Source: Spartinivicinus poritis (lineage in GTDB: Bacteria > Pseudomonadota > Gammaproteobacteria > Pseudomonadales > Zooshikellaceae). From it: a stretch of 64,000 nt of DNA. This document shows, piece after piece, positions 20,705-30,082 of the stretch. The position numbers and the translations under genes were made by a program. Within the stretch, counting starts at the first letter, position 1, and every line of letters begins with the position of its first letter. The stretch covers positions 124,001-188,000 of the forward strand of contig NZ_JAPMOU010000005.1 of the NCBI RefSeq assembly GCF_028858535.1, read 5' to 3'. The notes under the pieces were generated by a model that saw only the letters and a list, made by a program, of their open reading frames with translations, had not been told where the DNA came from and did no database searches.

Positions 20705-21020
20705 AATAGTTCATTTTCACCATTCTTGCAACTACTATTGAAGACGGTCACCCGATATCTGCTCGCTTTTTGTGACAACCTGATTGAGGGACAAATATTG
20801 AGAATGTAATAAAAGCTGTGGGAAGAGGGAGTGATAAAGAGGGTGAAGTTGTTGGCGGGGTGAGTTAGTTTTTTTAAGTCACAACAACGAGCTTCGGGCA
20901 AACATTAGCAGCCCCTAGTATAATTAAGGTGTAGTGTCTTAGCAGGATTTCGTTTTTCCTGCTTTATCACACAAACTGTCGTATTTGATGTACAGAGAAA
21001 GCCCAAAGTAAGTAGTTAAT

Positions 21021-21566
21021 ATGTCAAAGTCTGATATTCATTGCAGTAAATGGTTAAGTTATGTGCTCAGACATCGGCCAGATGAAGTGGGGTTAAGTTT
21101 AGATCCACATGGCTGGGTTGAGGTAAGTGAGTTGTTAGAGGCTGCTCAGCAGAAAAAAATTCCTCTTGATAAAGAAAAGCTTCTATTCATTGTTAAGACC
21201 AATGATAAGAAACGTTTTAGCCTAAGTGAGTGTGGAAAGAAAATTCGTGCTAATCGTGGCCATTCAATACCTGTTGAACTGTCATTGCCTGCGCTTACAC
21301 CTCCTGATGTACTGTATCATGGTACAGCAACCCGATTTATTAAAGCTATTCGTCAAGAAGGGGTCAAGTCGATGAGGCGGCAGCATGTGCACTTATCAGA
21401 AGATACTGCATCTGCTCATGAGGTTGGCACGCGTCATGGGGTGCCTCATATCCTGGCTGTTGACGCAAAAAGCATGGCAGCAGCAGGTTATAAGTTTTAT
21501 CAAGCCATTGATAGTATCTGGCTAACAGACCAGGTTCCCGCTAAATATATTCATTGGGATATTTAA
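21021..21566 (+). CDS. kptA: RNA 2'-phosphotransferase, KptA/Tpt1 family
   Basis: A 181-residue enzyme of the Tpt1/KptA family, which transfers an RNA 2'-phosphate to NAD+, releasing nicotinamide and ADP-ribose cyclic phosphate. The conserved residues are visible: R17-H18 in the N-terminal lobe, R65 in KKRFSLSE, the RANRGHS loop, YHGT in the NAD-binding lobe, and R120 in RRQHVHLSED. Length is normal. The biological substrate in bacteria, which lack eukaryotic-type tRNA splicing, is not established. It is transcribed away from yjfI-pspA and stands alone. Confidence 0.95.
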   Translation: MSKSDIHCSKWLSYVLRHRPDEVGLSLDPHGWVEVSELLEAAQQKKIPLDKEKLLFIVKTNDKKRFSLSECGKKIRANRGHSIPVELSLPALTPPDVLYHGTATRFIKAIRQEGVKSMRRQHVHLSEDTASAHEVGTRHGVPHILAVDAKSMAAAGYKFYQAIDSIWLTDQVPAKYIHWDI

Positions 21567-21645
21567 CAACGCCGTGGAAGTTAGCAGTAAGCAGCCGCCT
21601 TGTGTAGTATTGACCCCTATTTTTAACTAACGAGATTTGACTATT

Positions 21646-22422
21646 ATGGAGTGGATTGCGCAGCCAGAAGCTTGGGTGGCATTGGCTACCCTAACAGCAT
21701 TAGAGATAGTGCTTGGTATAGACAACATTATATTTATTTCAATTCTGGTTGGACGCTTGCCTGAAGAGCAGCGACATAAAGCCCGTATTATTGGGTTGGG
21801 CCTGGCTATGTTTATGCGAATTGGCCTGCTTTTATCGCTGTCTTGGGTAATGGGATTAACAGACAACTTGTTTAACGCCTTTGGTCAGGATATTTCCGGA
21901 CGCGATCTTATTTTGCTCGGTGGTGGATTATTTTTAATTGGTAAAAGTACCCTGGAAATTCATAACTCCTTGGAAGGTGAAGGAGAGCATGGTCAGCATA
22001 AGGCCGCTGCTAGTTTCACTGCAATCCTGGTGCAAATTGCCATTATTGATATTGTTTTTTCCTTAGACTCAGTGATCACTGCTGTTGGGTTGGCTAAACA
22101 TGTACCAGTGATGGTGCTGGCAATTGTTATTTCGGTGTTGGTTATGATGCTGGCTGCCAGAGCAATCAGTGATTATGTGGATAGAAACCCCACAATAAAA
22201 ATGCTGGCATTAAGCTTTCTTGTACTAATCGGCACTGCGCTGGTTGGTGAAGGCTTGGATATGCACATTCCTAAAGGCTACATTTACTTTGCCATGGCAT
22301 TTTCCGTGATAGTGGAGCTGCTCAACCTAAAAGCTCGAGGAAAATCCAAAGACCCAGTTCATTTACACCGTACCTTAATTGAAAAAGAGCAGGCTGCCGA
22401 TCAACAAGTGAAGGGTAGTTAA
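21646..22422 (+). CDS. TerC family integral membrane protein
   Basis: A 258-residue inner membrane protein of the TerC superfamily (YgdQ/YoaE-like). About seven hydrophobic helices are visible, with the two hallmark acidic motifs EIVLGIDN near the N-terminus and DIVFSLDS in the middle, thought to bind metal. Members are linked to metal homeostasis and to Ter stress systems. The ATG at 21646 matches the family start (MEWIAQPEAW); an in-frame TTG at 21637 is less likely. It is not adjacent to the ter cluster at 61.8 kb, so a shared role is only a possibility. Confidence 0.88.
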   Translation: MEWIAQPEAWVALATLTALEIVLGIDNIIFISILVGRLPEEQRHKARIIGLGLAMFMRIGLLLSLSWVMGLTDNLFNAFGQDISGRDLILLGGGLFLIGKSTLEIHNSLEGEGEHGQHKAAASFTAILVQIAIIDIVFSLDSVITAVGLAKHVPVMVLAIVISVLVMMLAARAISDYVDRNPTIKMLALSFLVLIGTALVGEGLDMHIPKGYIYFAMAFSVIVELLNLKARGKSKDPVHLHRTLIEKEQAADQQVKGS

Positions 22423-22486
22423 TAATTAAACTTCCCTAAAAATCCTTCAAGAAGGGTATAAGTGGTGCTGATTAGCCTGCCAAGGT

Positions 22487-22492
22487 TATAAT
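22487..22492 (+). promoter_or_regulatory. Possible -10 element for pyrD
   Basis: A perfect TATAAT lies 106 bases upstream of the pyrD start and 18 bases before the leader hairpin, which would place the hairpin at the start of the transcript. The -35 (TGGTGC around 22463) is poor. Confidence 0.4.
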
Positions 22493-22510
22493 ACAGCACT
22501 GCCTTTTTGT

Positions 22511-22547
22511 ATTTATAGAGATCACTAAACAAGCGATCTCTATAAAT
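22511..22547 (+). promoter_or_regulatory. Hairpin in pyrD 5' leader
   Basis: Perfect 13-bp arms ATTTATAGAGATC (22511-22523) and GATCTCTATAAAT (22535-22547) around an 11-base loop, with partly complementary CTGCCT/AGGCAG just outside. It lies 50 bases before the pyrD start and has no T-tract, so it looks like a leader structure or operator rather than a terminator. Confidence 0.6.
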
Positions 22548-22597
22548 AGTGGAGGCAGCACTCGCCGTTAATCAGCATTTTTTAATTAAGGGGTATT

Positions 22598-23626
22598 ATG
22601 TATCAGCTTGTGCGTCAACTGCTGTTTAAGTTTTCTGCCGAGACTTCCCATGAATTAGGGTTGGATATGATTGGTGCTGGGGAGCGGTTGGGGTTAACTC
22701 AGCGTTTTATTAAACCCATACCAGAGCAACCTGTTGAAGTGATGGGGCTTCGTTTTCCTAACCCTGTAGGGTTGGCAGCTGGGCTGGATAAGAATGCTGA
22801 TTATCTAGCAGGGCTGGGTGTTTTAGGTTTTGGGTTTATTGAGGTAGGTACTGTTACTCCTCGGCCTCAGCCTGGCAACCCAAAACCACGATTATTCCGG
22901 TTACCAGCAGCAGAAGCCATTATTAATCGAATGGGGTTTAATAATAAAGGGGTTGATCATCTGGTTGAGAAAGTAAAGTGCAGCCGTTACTCCGGTATTC
23001 TAGGGATTAATATTGGTAAAAACCTAGATACACCGGTAGAAAAGGCGGTAGATGATTATCTGATTTGCTTGAATAAAGTTTATCCCTATGCTGATTATGT
23101 AACAGTCAATATTTCCTCACCTAATACACCTGGCTTGAGAAACTTGCAGTATGGTGATGCACTGGCAGCGTTATTAGCCAGCTTAAAAGAGGCGCAGGCA
23201 AAGTTAGCCAGTCAGCATCAGAAGCAAGTGCCTTTAGTGGTAAAGATAGCGCCTGATATGACCGCTGAAGAAATCAGCCAAGTGGCAGAGGTATTTTTAG
23301 CCCACCAGATTGATGGTGTCATAGCAACCAATACGACCATTGATAAAAAGCAGGTCAGTCACTTGCACCATGGCAATGAGCAGGGTGGCTTAAGTGGTAA
23401 GCCGCTGGCGGAACAGTCCACCGAAGTGATTAAGCAGCTTGCTCAAGCACTTAATGGAAAAATTCCCATTATTGGTGTGGGGGGGGTTCATGATGCTGCT
23501 AGTGCTGCAGCTAAAATTGAAGCGGGCGCAGCATTAGTACAGGTTTATAGTGGTTTTATTTATCAAGGGCCACAATTGATCCGTGATGCGGTAGAAGGGG
23601 TGAGGTCAGCAAAGAGTGGCAGCTAA
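22598..23626 (+). CDS. pyrD: Dihydroorotate dehydrogenase (quinone), class 2
   Basis: PyrD oxidises dihydroorotate to orotate in pyrimidine synthesis, passing electrons to quinone at the inner membrane. The 342-residue protein has the class 2 N-terminal helical extension for membrane and quinone contact, the [17 protein letters not shown]-site motif, the [11 protein letters not shown] stretch with the catalytic serine, and the C-terminal IGVGGV phosphate-binding loop. The ATG has AAGGGG nearby. The upstream leader carries a strong hairpin. rmf and rlmKL follow, an order known in related genomes. Confidence 0.98.
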   Translation: MYQLVRQLLFKFSAETSHELGLDMIGAGERLGLTQRFIKPIPEQPVEVMGLRFPNPVGLAAGLDKNADYLAGLGVLGFGFIEVGTVTPRPQPGNPKPRLFRLPAAEAIINRMGFNNKGVDHLVEKVKCSRYSGILGINIGKNLDTPVEKAVDDYLICLNKVYPYADYVTVNISSPNTPGLRNLQYGDALAALLASLKEAQAKLASQHQKQVPLVVKIAPDMTAEEISQVAEVFLAHQIDGVIATNTTIDKKQVSHLHHGNEQGGLSGKPLAEQSTEVIKQLAQALNGKIPIIGVGGVHDAASAAAKIEAGAALVQVYSGFIYQGPQLIRDAVEGVRSAKSGS

Positions 23627-23699
23627 CATAAAGAGCATCTTTCACCTCAAGTTTGACCACTTGTTTGCTTGGATAGAACTTTTAAAATAGCCAGAAGCC

Positions 23700-23728
23700 A
23701 GAAATAAAACGGCCCGCTTAAGCGGGCC
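23700..23728 (-). terminator. Terminator for rmf
   Basis: GGCCCGCTTAAGCGGGCC (23711-23728) is a GC-rich palindrome. On the minus strand it is followed by GTTTTATTTC, so it terminates rmf. It may also limit read-through from pyrD on the other strand. Confidence 0.85.
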
Positions 23729-23745
23729 AGTGTGAATCATGAAAG

Positions 23746-23955
23746 TCAGTAATGCTTAGAGTATATTTTATGTACACCAGAGACGCCGGTGTAACCGTCC
23801 CACTGATCGGACCACCCCTCTCGCCAGCCATTTAACCACGACTGCTTTACTGCATCTTGACCGTGGGGGCAGACATCCCGTGAACGGCCTGAAATTCCAA
23901 CTTGATAACCCTTTTGAAATGCTCTTTCAGCTTTGCTTCTTTTGTGTCTTCTCAT
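23746..23955 (-). CDS. rmf: Ribosome modulation factor Rmf
   Basis: Rmf is a small basic protein that pairs 70S ribosomes into inactive 100S dimers in stationary phase. The 69-residue product has the family pattern: a basic start MRRHKRSKAERAFQKGYQ, GISGRSRDVCPH, and SWLNGWREGWSDQ. It is slightly longer than the E. coli form because of a C-terminal tail. It lies between pyrD and rlmKL but on the opposite strand, with its own terminator. A GAGG lies about 12 bases upstream of the ATG. Confidence 0.95.
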   Translation of the reverse strand: MRRHKRSKAERAFQKGYQVGISGRSRDVCPHGQDAVKQSWLNGWREGWSDQWDGYTGVSGVHKIYSKHY

Positions 23956-24764
23956 AGTGTGAATAGCCTCACTGGTTATAAACTGGACTCTTTCCAGAAA
24001 CTTCTCTTGAGGTTTTGGTTTTACCTTGGTTGTACTTGTAGCAGCTTAACTGTGCCACAAGTGAGTAATGTCCTACGAAGGACAGTGTTTTACACCCGCT
24101 TCACCCTGAAAGTGTTTAGAGGTAACTGTGTATACCCCCCTCAATTCACTCTTAATTTGGTGAGGCGTTATGATATGAATAGCGTATTGCGTAACTTGTG
24201 TTAAGAATTGATTAAGAATAGACATATTCGTTTTTATACAACACTCCTCTATCCCTTGTTCCTTGTGGCTTATAGCAATGGTAGCTGATTGTAACGGCGG
24301 CTTCTGAGCTGCCAAAATGCTACCCTCATAATCTATGTTTTAGTATGGACCAGTACAAGTGAAAAAAGTGCCGAATGGTAAGTTATGATTATTCTTTATA
24401 GTGTATTGGCTTTATTGTTGAGTAACTGTTGTGTTAAGTAAGGGATATTATTTCCCGTTCGAGCGATTGCTTACCAGATGTTAGCGACCTTTTTCCTATC
24501 GTGGCTTACCTCTATCCTATGAGATGACCACAAAAGCTGGGAAATATAGAGTGATAGGGTGTTCTGGAACGGCTGTTGGGAACAGCAAAAGTGCTAAAGG
24601 CCATGGATGGTCTTGTAGAACGGTGGAAGAATACCCTGTTACTTCAATTTATTCTCCAGTACCCTGTCGCGACACCCTCATGGGGCGGCGTAGACTATAA
24701 TACTGGACTACCCCGTTAAGTACGTTAGAATGCGCTGCTCTTGAAGCGAATGAGCAATGCGGTA
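23956..24764. other. rmf-rlmKL intergenic region
   Basis: About 800 bases without a convincing gene. Two overlapping frames on opposite strands (23902-24204 plus, 24073-24315 minus) have unrecognisable products. The right part carries the dispersed repeat copy B (24584-24649), and a TATAAT at 24696-24701 may be the rlmKL -10. The promoter of rmf must also lie here. The length is unusual for this otherwise compact region, and part of it is probably repeat debris. Confidence 0.45.
24584..24649. repeat. Dispersed intergenic repeat, copy B
   Basis: A 66-base unit starting AGCAAAAGTGCTAAAGGCC, aligning with copy A at 17111-17176: 26 of the first 30 positions match, and CCTGTTACT is shared. Here the hairpin arms have decayed, so this looks like an older or diverged copy. 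Confidence 0.65.
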
Positions 24765-26954
24765 ATGACCAACCCCACCCAATTTCAATTGACTGCCACC
24801 TGCCCAAAAGGGCTAGAACAGCTATTAGCTGAAGAGCTTAGTCGGCTAGGTGCCAGTGATGTCAAGCAAACAGTCGCAGCAGTGAATTTTACTGGCACGA
24901 TGGAGGTTGCCTACCGCGTCTGTCTATGGTCACGGCTAGCAAACCGCGTGCTGCTCAAACTTGCTGAGTTACCTGCACAGTCAAAGGAAATACTGTATCA
25001 ACAAGTTCAAACGATTGACTGGGTGGATCATATTGATGTTGATAGTGACTTCCTGATTGATTTTATTGGTACATCTGGTGCTATTCGTAATAGCCGCTTT
25101 GGGGCGCTGACAGTAAAAGATGCAATCGTTGATCAGTTTAGAAGTAAGTTTGGGAAACGTCCTAATATTGCTAAAGAGCAACCAGCGGTCCGGGTATCTG
25201 TACGATTAAAGCATGACCAAGTAACCGTTGCTATTGATTTGGCTGGGATTAGCTTGCATGAGCGTGGCTATCGGCGTGAAGCTGGGATGGCGCCATTAAA
25301 AGAAAACCTGGCTGCTGCCATGTTGATTCGCGCTGGTTGGCCTGGTTTAGCGGCGCAACAATCTGCCAGTTTGGTAGACCCAATGTGTGGTGCTGGCACT
25401 CTATTAATTGAAGCGGGATTAATGGCGGCAGATATTGCTCCTGGCTTGCTGAGACACTACTTTGGTTTTCAAGGTTGGCTAGGCCATATCCCTGCTATTT
25501 GGAATAAGCTGGTGGCAGAGGCTAAACAGCGTCGTGAGCAAGGAATGAGCCAGCAGTTTCCGGTCATCTGTGGTTTTGAGCCTGGCTACAAAGTGCTTAC
25601 TAAGGCACAGGCTAATGTTGAACGAGCTGGCTTAGCCGGTATTGTTAAGATTAAACAGGTGGATTTAGCGCAGCTAACCCCTAGCGCTACTGAACATATG
25701 CCCACTGGTTTAATGATAACAAACCCACCCTATGGTGAACGGCTCGGTAATGAAGCTAGCCTGGTTTATCTTTATCAACATTTAGGTGAAAAAATGCAGC
25801 AGTGCTTTTCTGGTTGGCAGGCAGCTTTTTTAACCAGTAGCGCAGACCTGGCCAGACGCACCCGGTTACGCTCTCATAAGCACTATAAGTTGTATAATGG
25901 GGCATTAGAGTGCGCCCTTTATTTATTTGCCATTCCTGGAGAAAGCTCTGCAGCGGCTAATGCTACCAAACCTGTGTCAGGTGGTAAGCCATTAGAACAA
26001 GCAACACAGATTCGGTTATCGAAAGGTGCTGAAATGTTTGCCAATCGGCTTAGAAAAAATCTAAAACAATTAAAAAAATGGCGCAATCAACATAATATTC
26101 ACTGCTACCGTTTATATGATGCGGATATGCCAGAATATGCCGTGGCAATTGATTGTTATAATGATTGGGTGCATGTTCAGGAATATGCGCCACCTAAGTC
26201 AATTGACCCAACAAAAGCGGCTGCGCGTTTAAACGATGTTATCAGTGCATTGCCTGTGGTATTGGATGTTCCAGAAAAACAAGTCATTGTCAAACGACGA
26301 GAGCAGCAGCAAGGTAAAAAGCAGTATCAAAAACACGACAGTCGTGGTGAGTTTATGCAGGTTGAAGAGCATGGCTGTCAGCTGCTTGTTAATTTACAGG
26401 ATTACCTGGATACAGGCTTATTTTTAGATCATCGGCCGATTAGGCACATAATTCAACAGCAAGCAAAAGGTAAACGCTTTTTAAACCTATTTTGTTATAC
26501 AGCTTCAGCCTCTGTTCATGCAGCAAAAGGCGGTGCCGTAAAGACCACCAGTGTTGACTTGTCGAAAACCTATTTAAATTGGGCTGATAAAAACTTTAGA
26601 TTAAATGGCTTTTCTCAGCAGCGTCATCAATTAATAGAGGCGGATAGTCTGGCTTGGTTAAAAGAGCAAACTCAGCGCTATGATTTGATTTTTATTGACC
26701 CTCCTACGTTCTCTAACTCTAAAAAACTTAATCAAGATTTTGATGTACAGCGAGATCATGGTGAATTAATTAAGCAAGCAATGGGGATTTTGACTAGAGA
26801 AGGTGTACTGTATTTCTCCAATAATTTCCGTAAATTTAAAATAGATGAAAGCTTATTAGAAAAATATAAGGTTAAAGAAATTACCTCAATAACTATCGAT
26901 CCTGATTTTCAGCGTAATGCGAAAATTCATCGCTGTTGGGAGATTAGGTACTAG
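24765..26954 (+). CDS. rlmL: Bifunctional 23S rRNA methyltransferase RlmK/RlmL
   Basis: A fused enzyme that methylates 23S rRNA at G2445 (N2, RlmL part) and G2069 (N7, RlmK part). The 729-residue protein has an N-terminal THUMP domain, a first Rossmann methyltransferase with DPMCGAGTLLIEA and the catalytic TNPPYGERLG, and a second one with FLDHRPIR, FCYTASASVHAA and FIDPPTFSNSKK. The ATG at 24765 fits the family start; in-frame ATG 24750 and TTG 24741 are possible, and none has a strong ribosome binding site. The gene is complete. Confidence 0.96.
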   Translation: MTNPTQFQLTATCPKGLEQLLAEELSRLGASDVKQTVAAVNFTGTMEVAYRVCLWSRLANRVLLKLAELPAQSKEILYQQVQTIDWVDHIDVDSDFLIDFIGTSGAIRNSRFGALTVKDAIVDQFRSKFGKRPNIAKEQPAVRVSVRLKHDQVTVAIDLAGISLHERGYRREAGMAPLKENLAAAMLIRAGWPGLAAQQSASLVDPMCGAGTLLIEAGLMAADIAPGLLRHYFGFQGWLGHIPAIWNKLVAEAKQRREQGMSQQFPVICGFEPGYKVLTKAQANVERAGLAGIVKIKQVDLAQLTPSATEHMPTGLMITNPPYGERLGNEASLVYLYQHLGEKMQQCFSGWQAAFLTSSADLARRTRLRSHKHYKLYNGALECALYLFAIPGESSAAANATKPVSGGKPLEQATQIRLSKGAEMFANRLRKNLKQLKKWRNQHNIHCYRLYDADMPEYAVAIDCYNDWVHVQEYAPPKSIDPTKAAARLNDVISALPVVLDVPEKQVIVKRREQQQGKKQYQKHDSRGEFMQVEEHGCQLLVNLQDYLDTGLFLDHRPIRHIIQQQAKGKRFLNLFCYTASASVHAAKGGAVKTTSVDLSKTYLNWADKNFRLNGFSQQRHQLIEADSLAWLKEQTQRYDLIFIDPPTFSNSKKLNQDFDVQRDHGELIKQAMGILTREGVLYFSNNFRKFKIDESLLEKYKVKEITSITIDPDFQRNAKIHRCWEIRY

Positions 26955-27254
26955 GATAAAAGCATAGTGCATATATGGATTTATGGCTTATGCGCTTTGT
27001 GGTAAAAACTGAATGTTAACTCTATCTATGGAGTTTAAAAGCATGGAATAACTACCAGGGATGGTTAGAGGTGCCCTAAATATAACTTTAGATAGAACGA
27101 CGTGATTATTGCGCACTTAAATATTACGTAATAATAGCGCTTTTATTACGTGACTGTTATTTTTAAACATAATTTTGTTATGCCATTTTATCAATATTTT
27201 GTAAGTAGGTTGCTAAACTAAAAGTAAGGGACAGCATTTAAAGTGAGACCTACT
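26955..27254. other. Upstream region of the NADAR-RibA gene
   Basis: 300 AT-rich bases. No FMN riboswitch consensus was seen. ATTACGTAAT (27123-27132, a perfect palindrome) and ATTACGTGA (27145-27153) are spaced 22 bases apart, about two helical turns, and may be operator sites. Confidence 0.35.
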
Positions 27255-28316
27255 ATGGCTGATGCTATACAGTTTTATGAACCTAATGAGCGTTATGGAT
27301 TTTTTTCTAATTTTTCATTGCATTCTATTGTTATCGATGGAACTACCTGGCCCACTGTAGAGCATTATTATCAAGCCAGTAAGTTTTTAGCTGCAGATAT
27401 TATTGCCCGGGTACATCATGCAACAACACCTGAGCAAGCCTTTAAAATCAGTCGTGAATACAGCAAACAAGTACGACCTGACTGGAACAGTATAAAAGAA
27501 GCTGTAATGATGCGAGGTTTGCGCTGTAAGTTTCATCAGCATCACCCATTGGCGCATTGGTTAGTGGCAACTGAAACACAGCCAATAGTTGAGCATTGTT
27601 ACTCTGATGCCTACTGGGGAGATGGGGGCGATGGAAGTGGCCAAAATCGATTAGGGCAGCTGTTAATGGCGCTTCGTGATGAGCTGAAAAACAAGCACCC
27701 CTATAAAATGATTCGCTATGTAGATGCTGCACAACTGCCTACCCAGTTTGGAGTGTTTACTATGCATGGTTTTGTCCAGCCCGATAATAATACAGAACAC
27801 CTGGCGCTTACTTATGGAGAACTGGATGTAACTAAACCCGTCTTAATCCGTCTACATTCAGAATGTTTGACGGGGGATGCTTTATATAGTCTGCGCTGTG
27901 ATTGTGGTTTTCAATTGCAGAAAGCATTGGAAACGATAGTCTCTCATGGAAGTGGTGCGTTACTGTATTTACGACAGGAGGGGAGAGGAATAGGGTTGCT
28001 TAATAAAATACGTGCCTATCATCTTCAAGATAAGGGAGCTGATACAGTAGAAGCTAATGAGCGATTAGGTTTTGCAGCAGATATGAGAGAATACCACTTT
28101 TGTGAAGGGATGTTGCACTATTTAGAAATTGATCAAGTAAAACTGATGACAAATAACCCTAGAAAAGTGCAAGCATTGTGTATTGCAGGTATTAATGTAG
28201 TAGAGCGTGTTCCTTTGCAGGAAGGACATAACATATACAATGATAATTATTTAGCAACTAAATCTAGTAAACTACGACATATTCTTTCAAAAGAAGATGG
28301 TTTTAGCTTGTCTTAG
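27255..28316 (+). CDS. NADAR (YbiA-like) N-glycosidase fused to GTP cyclohydrolase II
   Basis: A 353-residue fusion. Residues about 5-145 are a NADAR/YbiA/COG3236 domain ([46 protein letters not shown]); such domains are known to hydrolyse early riboflavin intermediates. Residues about 155-350 are a complete RibA: zinc site [18 protein letters not shown], catalytic [16 protein letters not shown], and [12 protein letters not shown] cyclohydrolase II makes the first pyrimidine of riboflavin synthesis. The fusion joins synthesis and removal of reactive intermediates in one protein. The ATG at 27255 follows GTGAG; a GTG at 27243 is also in frame. The region is AT-rich. Confidence 0.93.
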   Translation: MADAIQFYEPNERYGFFSNFSLHSIVIDGTTWPTVEHYYQASKFLAADIIARVHHATTPEQAFKISREYSKQVRPDWNSIKEAVMMRGLRCKFHQHHPLAHWLVATETQPIVEHCYSDAYWGDGGDGSGQNRLGQLLMALRDELKNKHPYKMIRYVDAAQLPTQFGVFTMHGFVQPDNNTEHLALTYGELDVTKPVLIRLHSECLTGDALYSLRCDCGFQLQKALETIVSHGSGALLYLRQEGRGIGLLNKIRAYHLQDKGADTVEANERLGFAADMREYHFCEGMLHYLEIDQVKLMTNNPRKVQALCIAGINVVERVPLQEGHNIYNDNYLATKSSKLRHILSKEDGFSLS

Positions 28317-28362
28317 ATTTTTTGATGGTGATATGGAAAAAAGAATATGTTAAGGAGAAAAT

Positions 28363-29073
28363 ATGCAGCGAGTATGGTCAGAAGACCCTATAAAAAATGC
28401 TTATCTCAAAGGTGTTATTACACTGTTAGAGCGAAGTCAACATGAAAACAAAAAACAATATGAGATAGAAATATTAGGTGAAAAGTTTGATGTACTACCT
28501 AATGTATTTCCCCCATCGTATTTTCGTGATACAGCATTTTTTGTAGAGAATATGCCAGATGTAACGGGTAATCGCATATTGGAGGTAGGATGTGGTACTG
28601 GCGTAACTGCAGTCATGCTTGCATTAAAGGGTGCTATGAGTGTGGTGGCTGTAGATATTAATGAAGATGCAATAAAAAATACTATCTTAAATATTAATAA
28701 GCATCAGCTAAATGATCGAGTGAGCTGCTTTTATTCTGATGTTTTTTCCGACATAAACGATAATGAAAAATTTGATATTATTTATTGGAATATTCCTTTT
28801 GGTAAAGTAGATGCTGATTTATCAACTCTTGAGAGATCGGTATTTGATATGGGGTATGCGGCAGTGCAACGCTTTTTTACTGAAGGGGTTAAATATTTGA
28901 AGCCTGGTGGCTATTTACTTTATGGGTTTTCCCCTGTTATAGGGGATGAAGTGGCTTTGGTGGAAATTATTAAAAATGCTGGGCTGAAAACAAATATCAT
29001 TGCAAAAGCTTATGAGGAGTTAAAAGAATATTCTATTGAATTTCATCTATGTAAAGCTGAACTCTGTTTATAG
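28363..29073 (+). CDS. Class I SAM-dependent methyltransferase
   Basis: A 236-residue methyltransferase with a standard Rossmann core: motif I EVGCGTG near residue 74, VAVDIN at the end of strand 2, and NIPFG, an NPPY-like motif, after strand 4. The last resembles amino- or ring-nitrogen methyltransferases of the PrmC/HemK type, but a PrmC assignment is not supported. It follows the NADAR-RibA gene by 46 bases on the same strand with an AAGGAG ribosome binding site, so the two may form an operon. High AT content suggests possible transfer. The substrate is unknown. Confidence 0.85.
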   Translation: MQRVWSEDPIKNAYLKGVITLLERSQHENKKQYEIEILGEKFDVLPNVFPPSYFRDTAFFVENMPDVTGNRILEVGCGTGVTAVMLALKGAMSVVAVDINEDAIKNTILNINKHQLNDRVSCFYSDVFSDINDNEKFDIIYWNIPFGKVDADLSTLERSVFDMGYAAVQRFFTEGVKYLKPGGYLLYGFSPVIGDEVALVEIIKNAGLKTNIIAKAYEELKEYSIEFHLCKAELCL

Positions 29074-29176
29074 TTGTTCGTTATGAGCGGAAAAATAAGT
29101 ACTACTTTGTATTCGATGCTGCTTATGCTAAACAGTAGTGATTATTTTTTGTTATTTTCTATCTTTTGTTCTTGTT

Positions 29177-29935
29177 TTATTTATTGTATTTACTGACTAT
29201 GTCAGATAATCTGCCATTATTTTTAATTGTTTTTAATCTGTCATTAATAAAGAGTTGAATATTTTTGTCAATTTGGTTTGAGTATGCTAGGTGAATATCG
29301 TAGTTATTAGCAATACTACTGACATCAACCATTTGGTAATCATCTGTATTCCGCATAGTCTTACGTAAGTTATATAAAACCCTAACTTTAAGCTCAATAA
29401 AGCCGGTGAACTTTGTCATGACAGGACGATCTAGTATTTTGAAGGCTGAGCTGTGATCTTTTACTCTAATTTCCTTTACTTTACCTTGCTTGATCAGTTC
29501 TTCTAGTCCAGGGTAGTCAAAGCCATCCATTAAAATAACGGTTTTACCAAAGAGGTCGGATGTGCTTGTGTAGTTAAATCCAGGCTTTTTAATGAGCATA
29601 ATATTTTTTACACTATAAATAGGCACTGCAGATAGATTTTCATTTTGAATACCAGGCCAAGCGGGAGAGCCGAATGTTACCCAGTTTTTATACTTCTTTT
29701 CCTCCATGATTGAAATCATTCGTTTAAATGGAAAAGTGCGGGTAGTAAGTTGATATTCGCTGTTCTTGAAAACTTCTTTTACAATATCTGTAACAATACC
29801 TGAATGTTGTTTGCCATCGTTCTCTATTTGGAAAGGCTGTGCCTGACTTTTGATAACAACGTAATTTACTTCCCCTGCCCACGCATGACTAACATAATGT
29901 AATACTACGAAAAAAAACAGTAGTTTTATTTTCAT
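29177..29935 (-). CDS. Periplasmic substrate-binding protein, amino-acid type (SBP_bac_3-like)
   Basis: A 252-residue protein with a signal peptide cut near the AWA-GE site (about residue 20) and the two-lobed fold of type 2 periplasmic binding proteins. Recognisable features are GIVTDIVKEVF in lobe one and FGKTVILMDGFDY at the hinge. No transporter permease or ATPase lies nearby. Such solitary relatives often occur next to signalling genes, and here a hybrid histidine kinase is divergent at 218 bases. A sensory or orphan-uptake role are both possible. AT content is high. Confidence 0.78.
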   Translation of the reverse strand: MKIKLLFFFVVLHYVSHAWAGEVNYVVIKSQAQPFQIENDGKQHSGIVTDIVKEVFKNSEYQLTTRTFPFKRMISIMEEKKYKNWVTFGSPAWPGIQNENLSAVPIYSVKNIMLIKKPGFNYTSTSDLFGKTVILMDGFDYPGLEELIKQGKVKEIRVKDHSSAFKILDRPVMTKFTGFIELKVRVLYNLRKTMRNTDDYQMVDVSSIANNYDIHLAYSNQIDKNIQLFINDRLKTIKNNGRLSDIVSKYNK

Positions 29936-30052
29936 ATTGTTCTTCTCTGAAAATGTTCATCCATTAAAAATAAAGATAGCACAGGCATCGTTGGTACTAT
30001 AAGCCCAGTAGTGTATATCTATATTAAATTAACCATAGCTCAACATGACTTA

Positions 30053-30082
30053 TTGATTCGGATACAGCTACACTAGTATATG
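30053..30082 (+). promoter_or_regulatory. Candidate promoter for the hybrid histidine kinase
   Basis: TTGATT (30053-30058), an 18-base spacer and TATATG (30077-30082), 71 bases before the start codon. Moderate match only. Confidence 0.35.

Larger units (their letters stand above)
20571..21020. other. Divergent intergenic region yjfI-kptA
   Basis: 450 bases between divergent genes. The left 140 bases hold the ACATGT boxes and the yjfI promoter described separately. To the right are a TATAAT at 20919-20924 (possible kptA -10, no good -35) and a hairpin AGCAGGA/TCCTGCT near 20942-20960 in the kptA leader. Open frames here are short and unrecognised. Confidence 0.5.

Noticed and set aside
20647-20901. 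84-codon minus-strand frame upstream of yjfI
   Set aside because: It covers the promoter and operator boxes, and its sequence shows no motif or conserved look.
21646-22422. Calling the TerC-family gene part of the ter cluster
   Set aside because: It is 40 kb from terD and resembles the broader YgdQ-like family; a link is possible but not supported.
23902-24315. Two overlapping frames on opposite strands between rmf and rlmKL
   Set aside because: Neither product is recognisable, one overlaps rmf, and the region has repeat debris; treated as non-coding.
26955-27254. FMN riboswitch before the ribA-containing gene
   Set aside because: I looked for the conserved RFN element motifs and did not find them; the gap shows only the ATTACGTAAT boxes.
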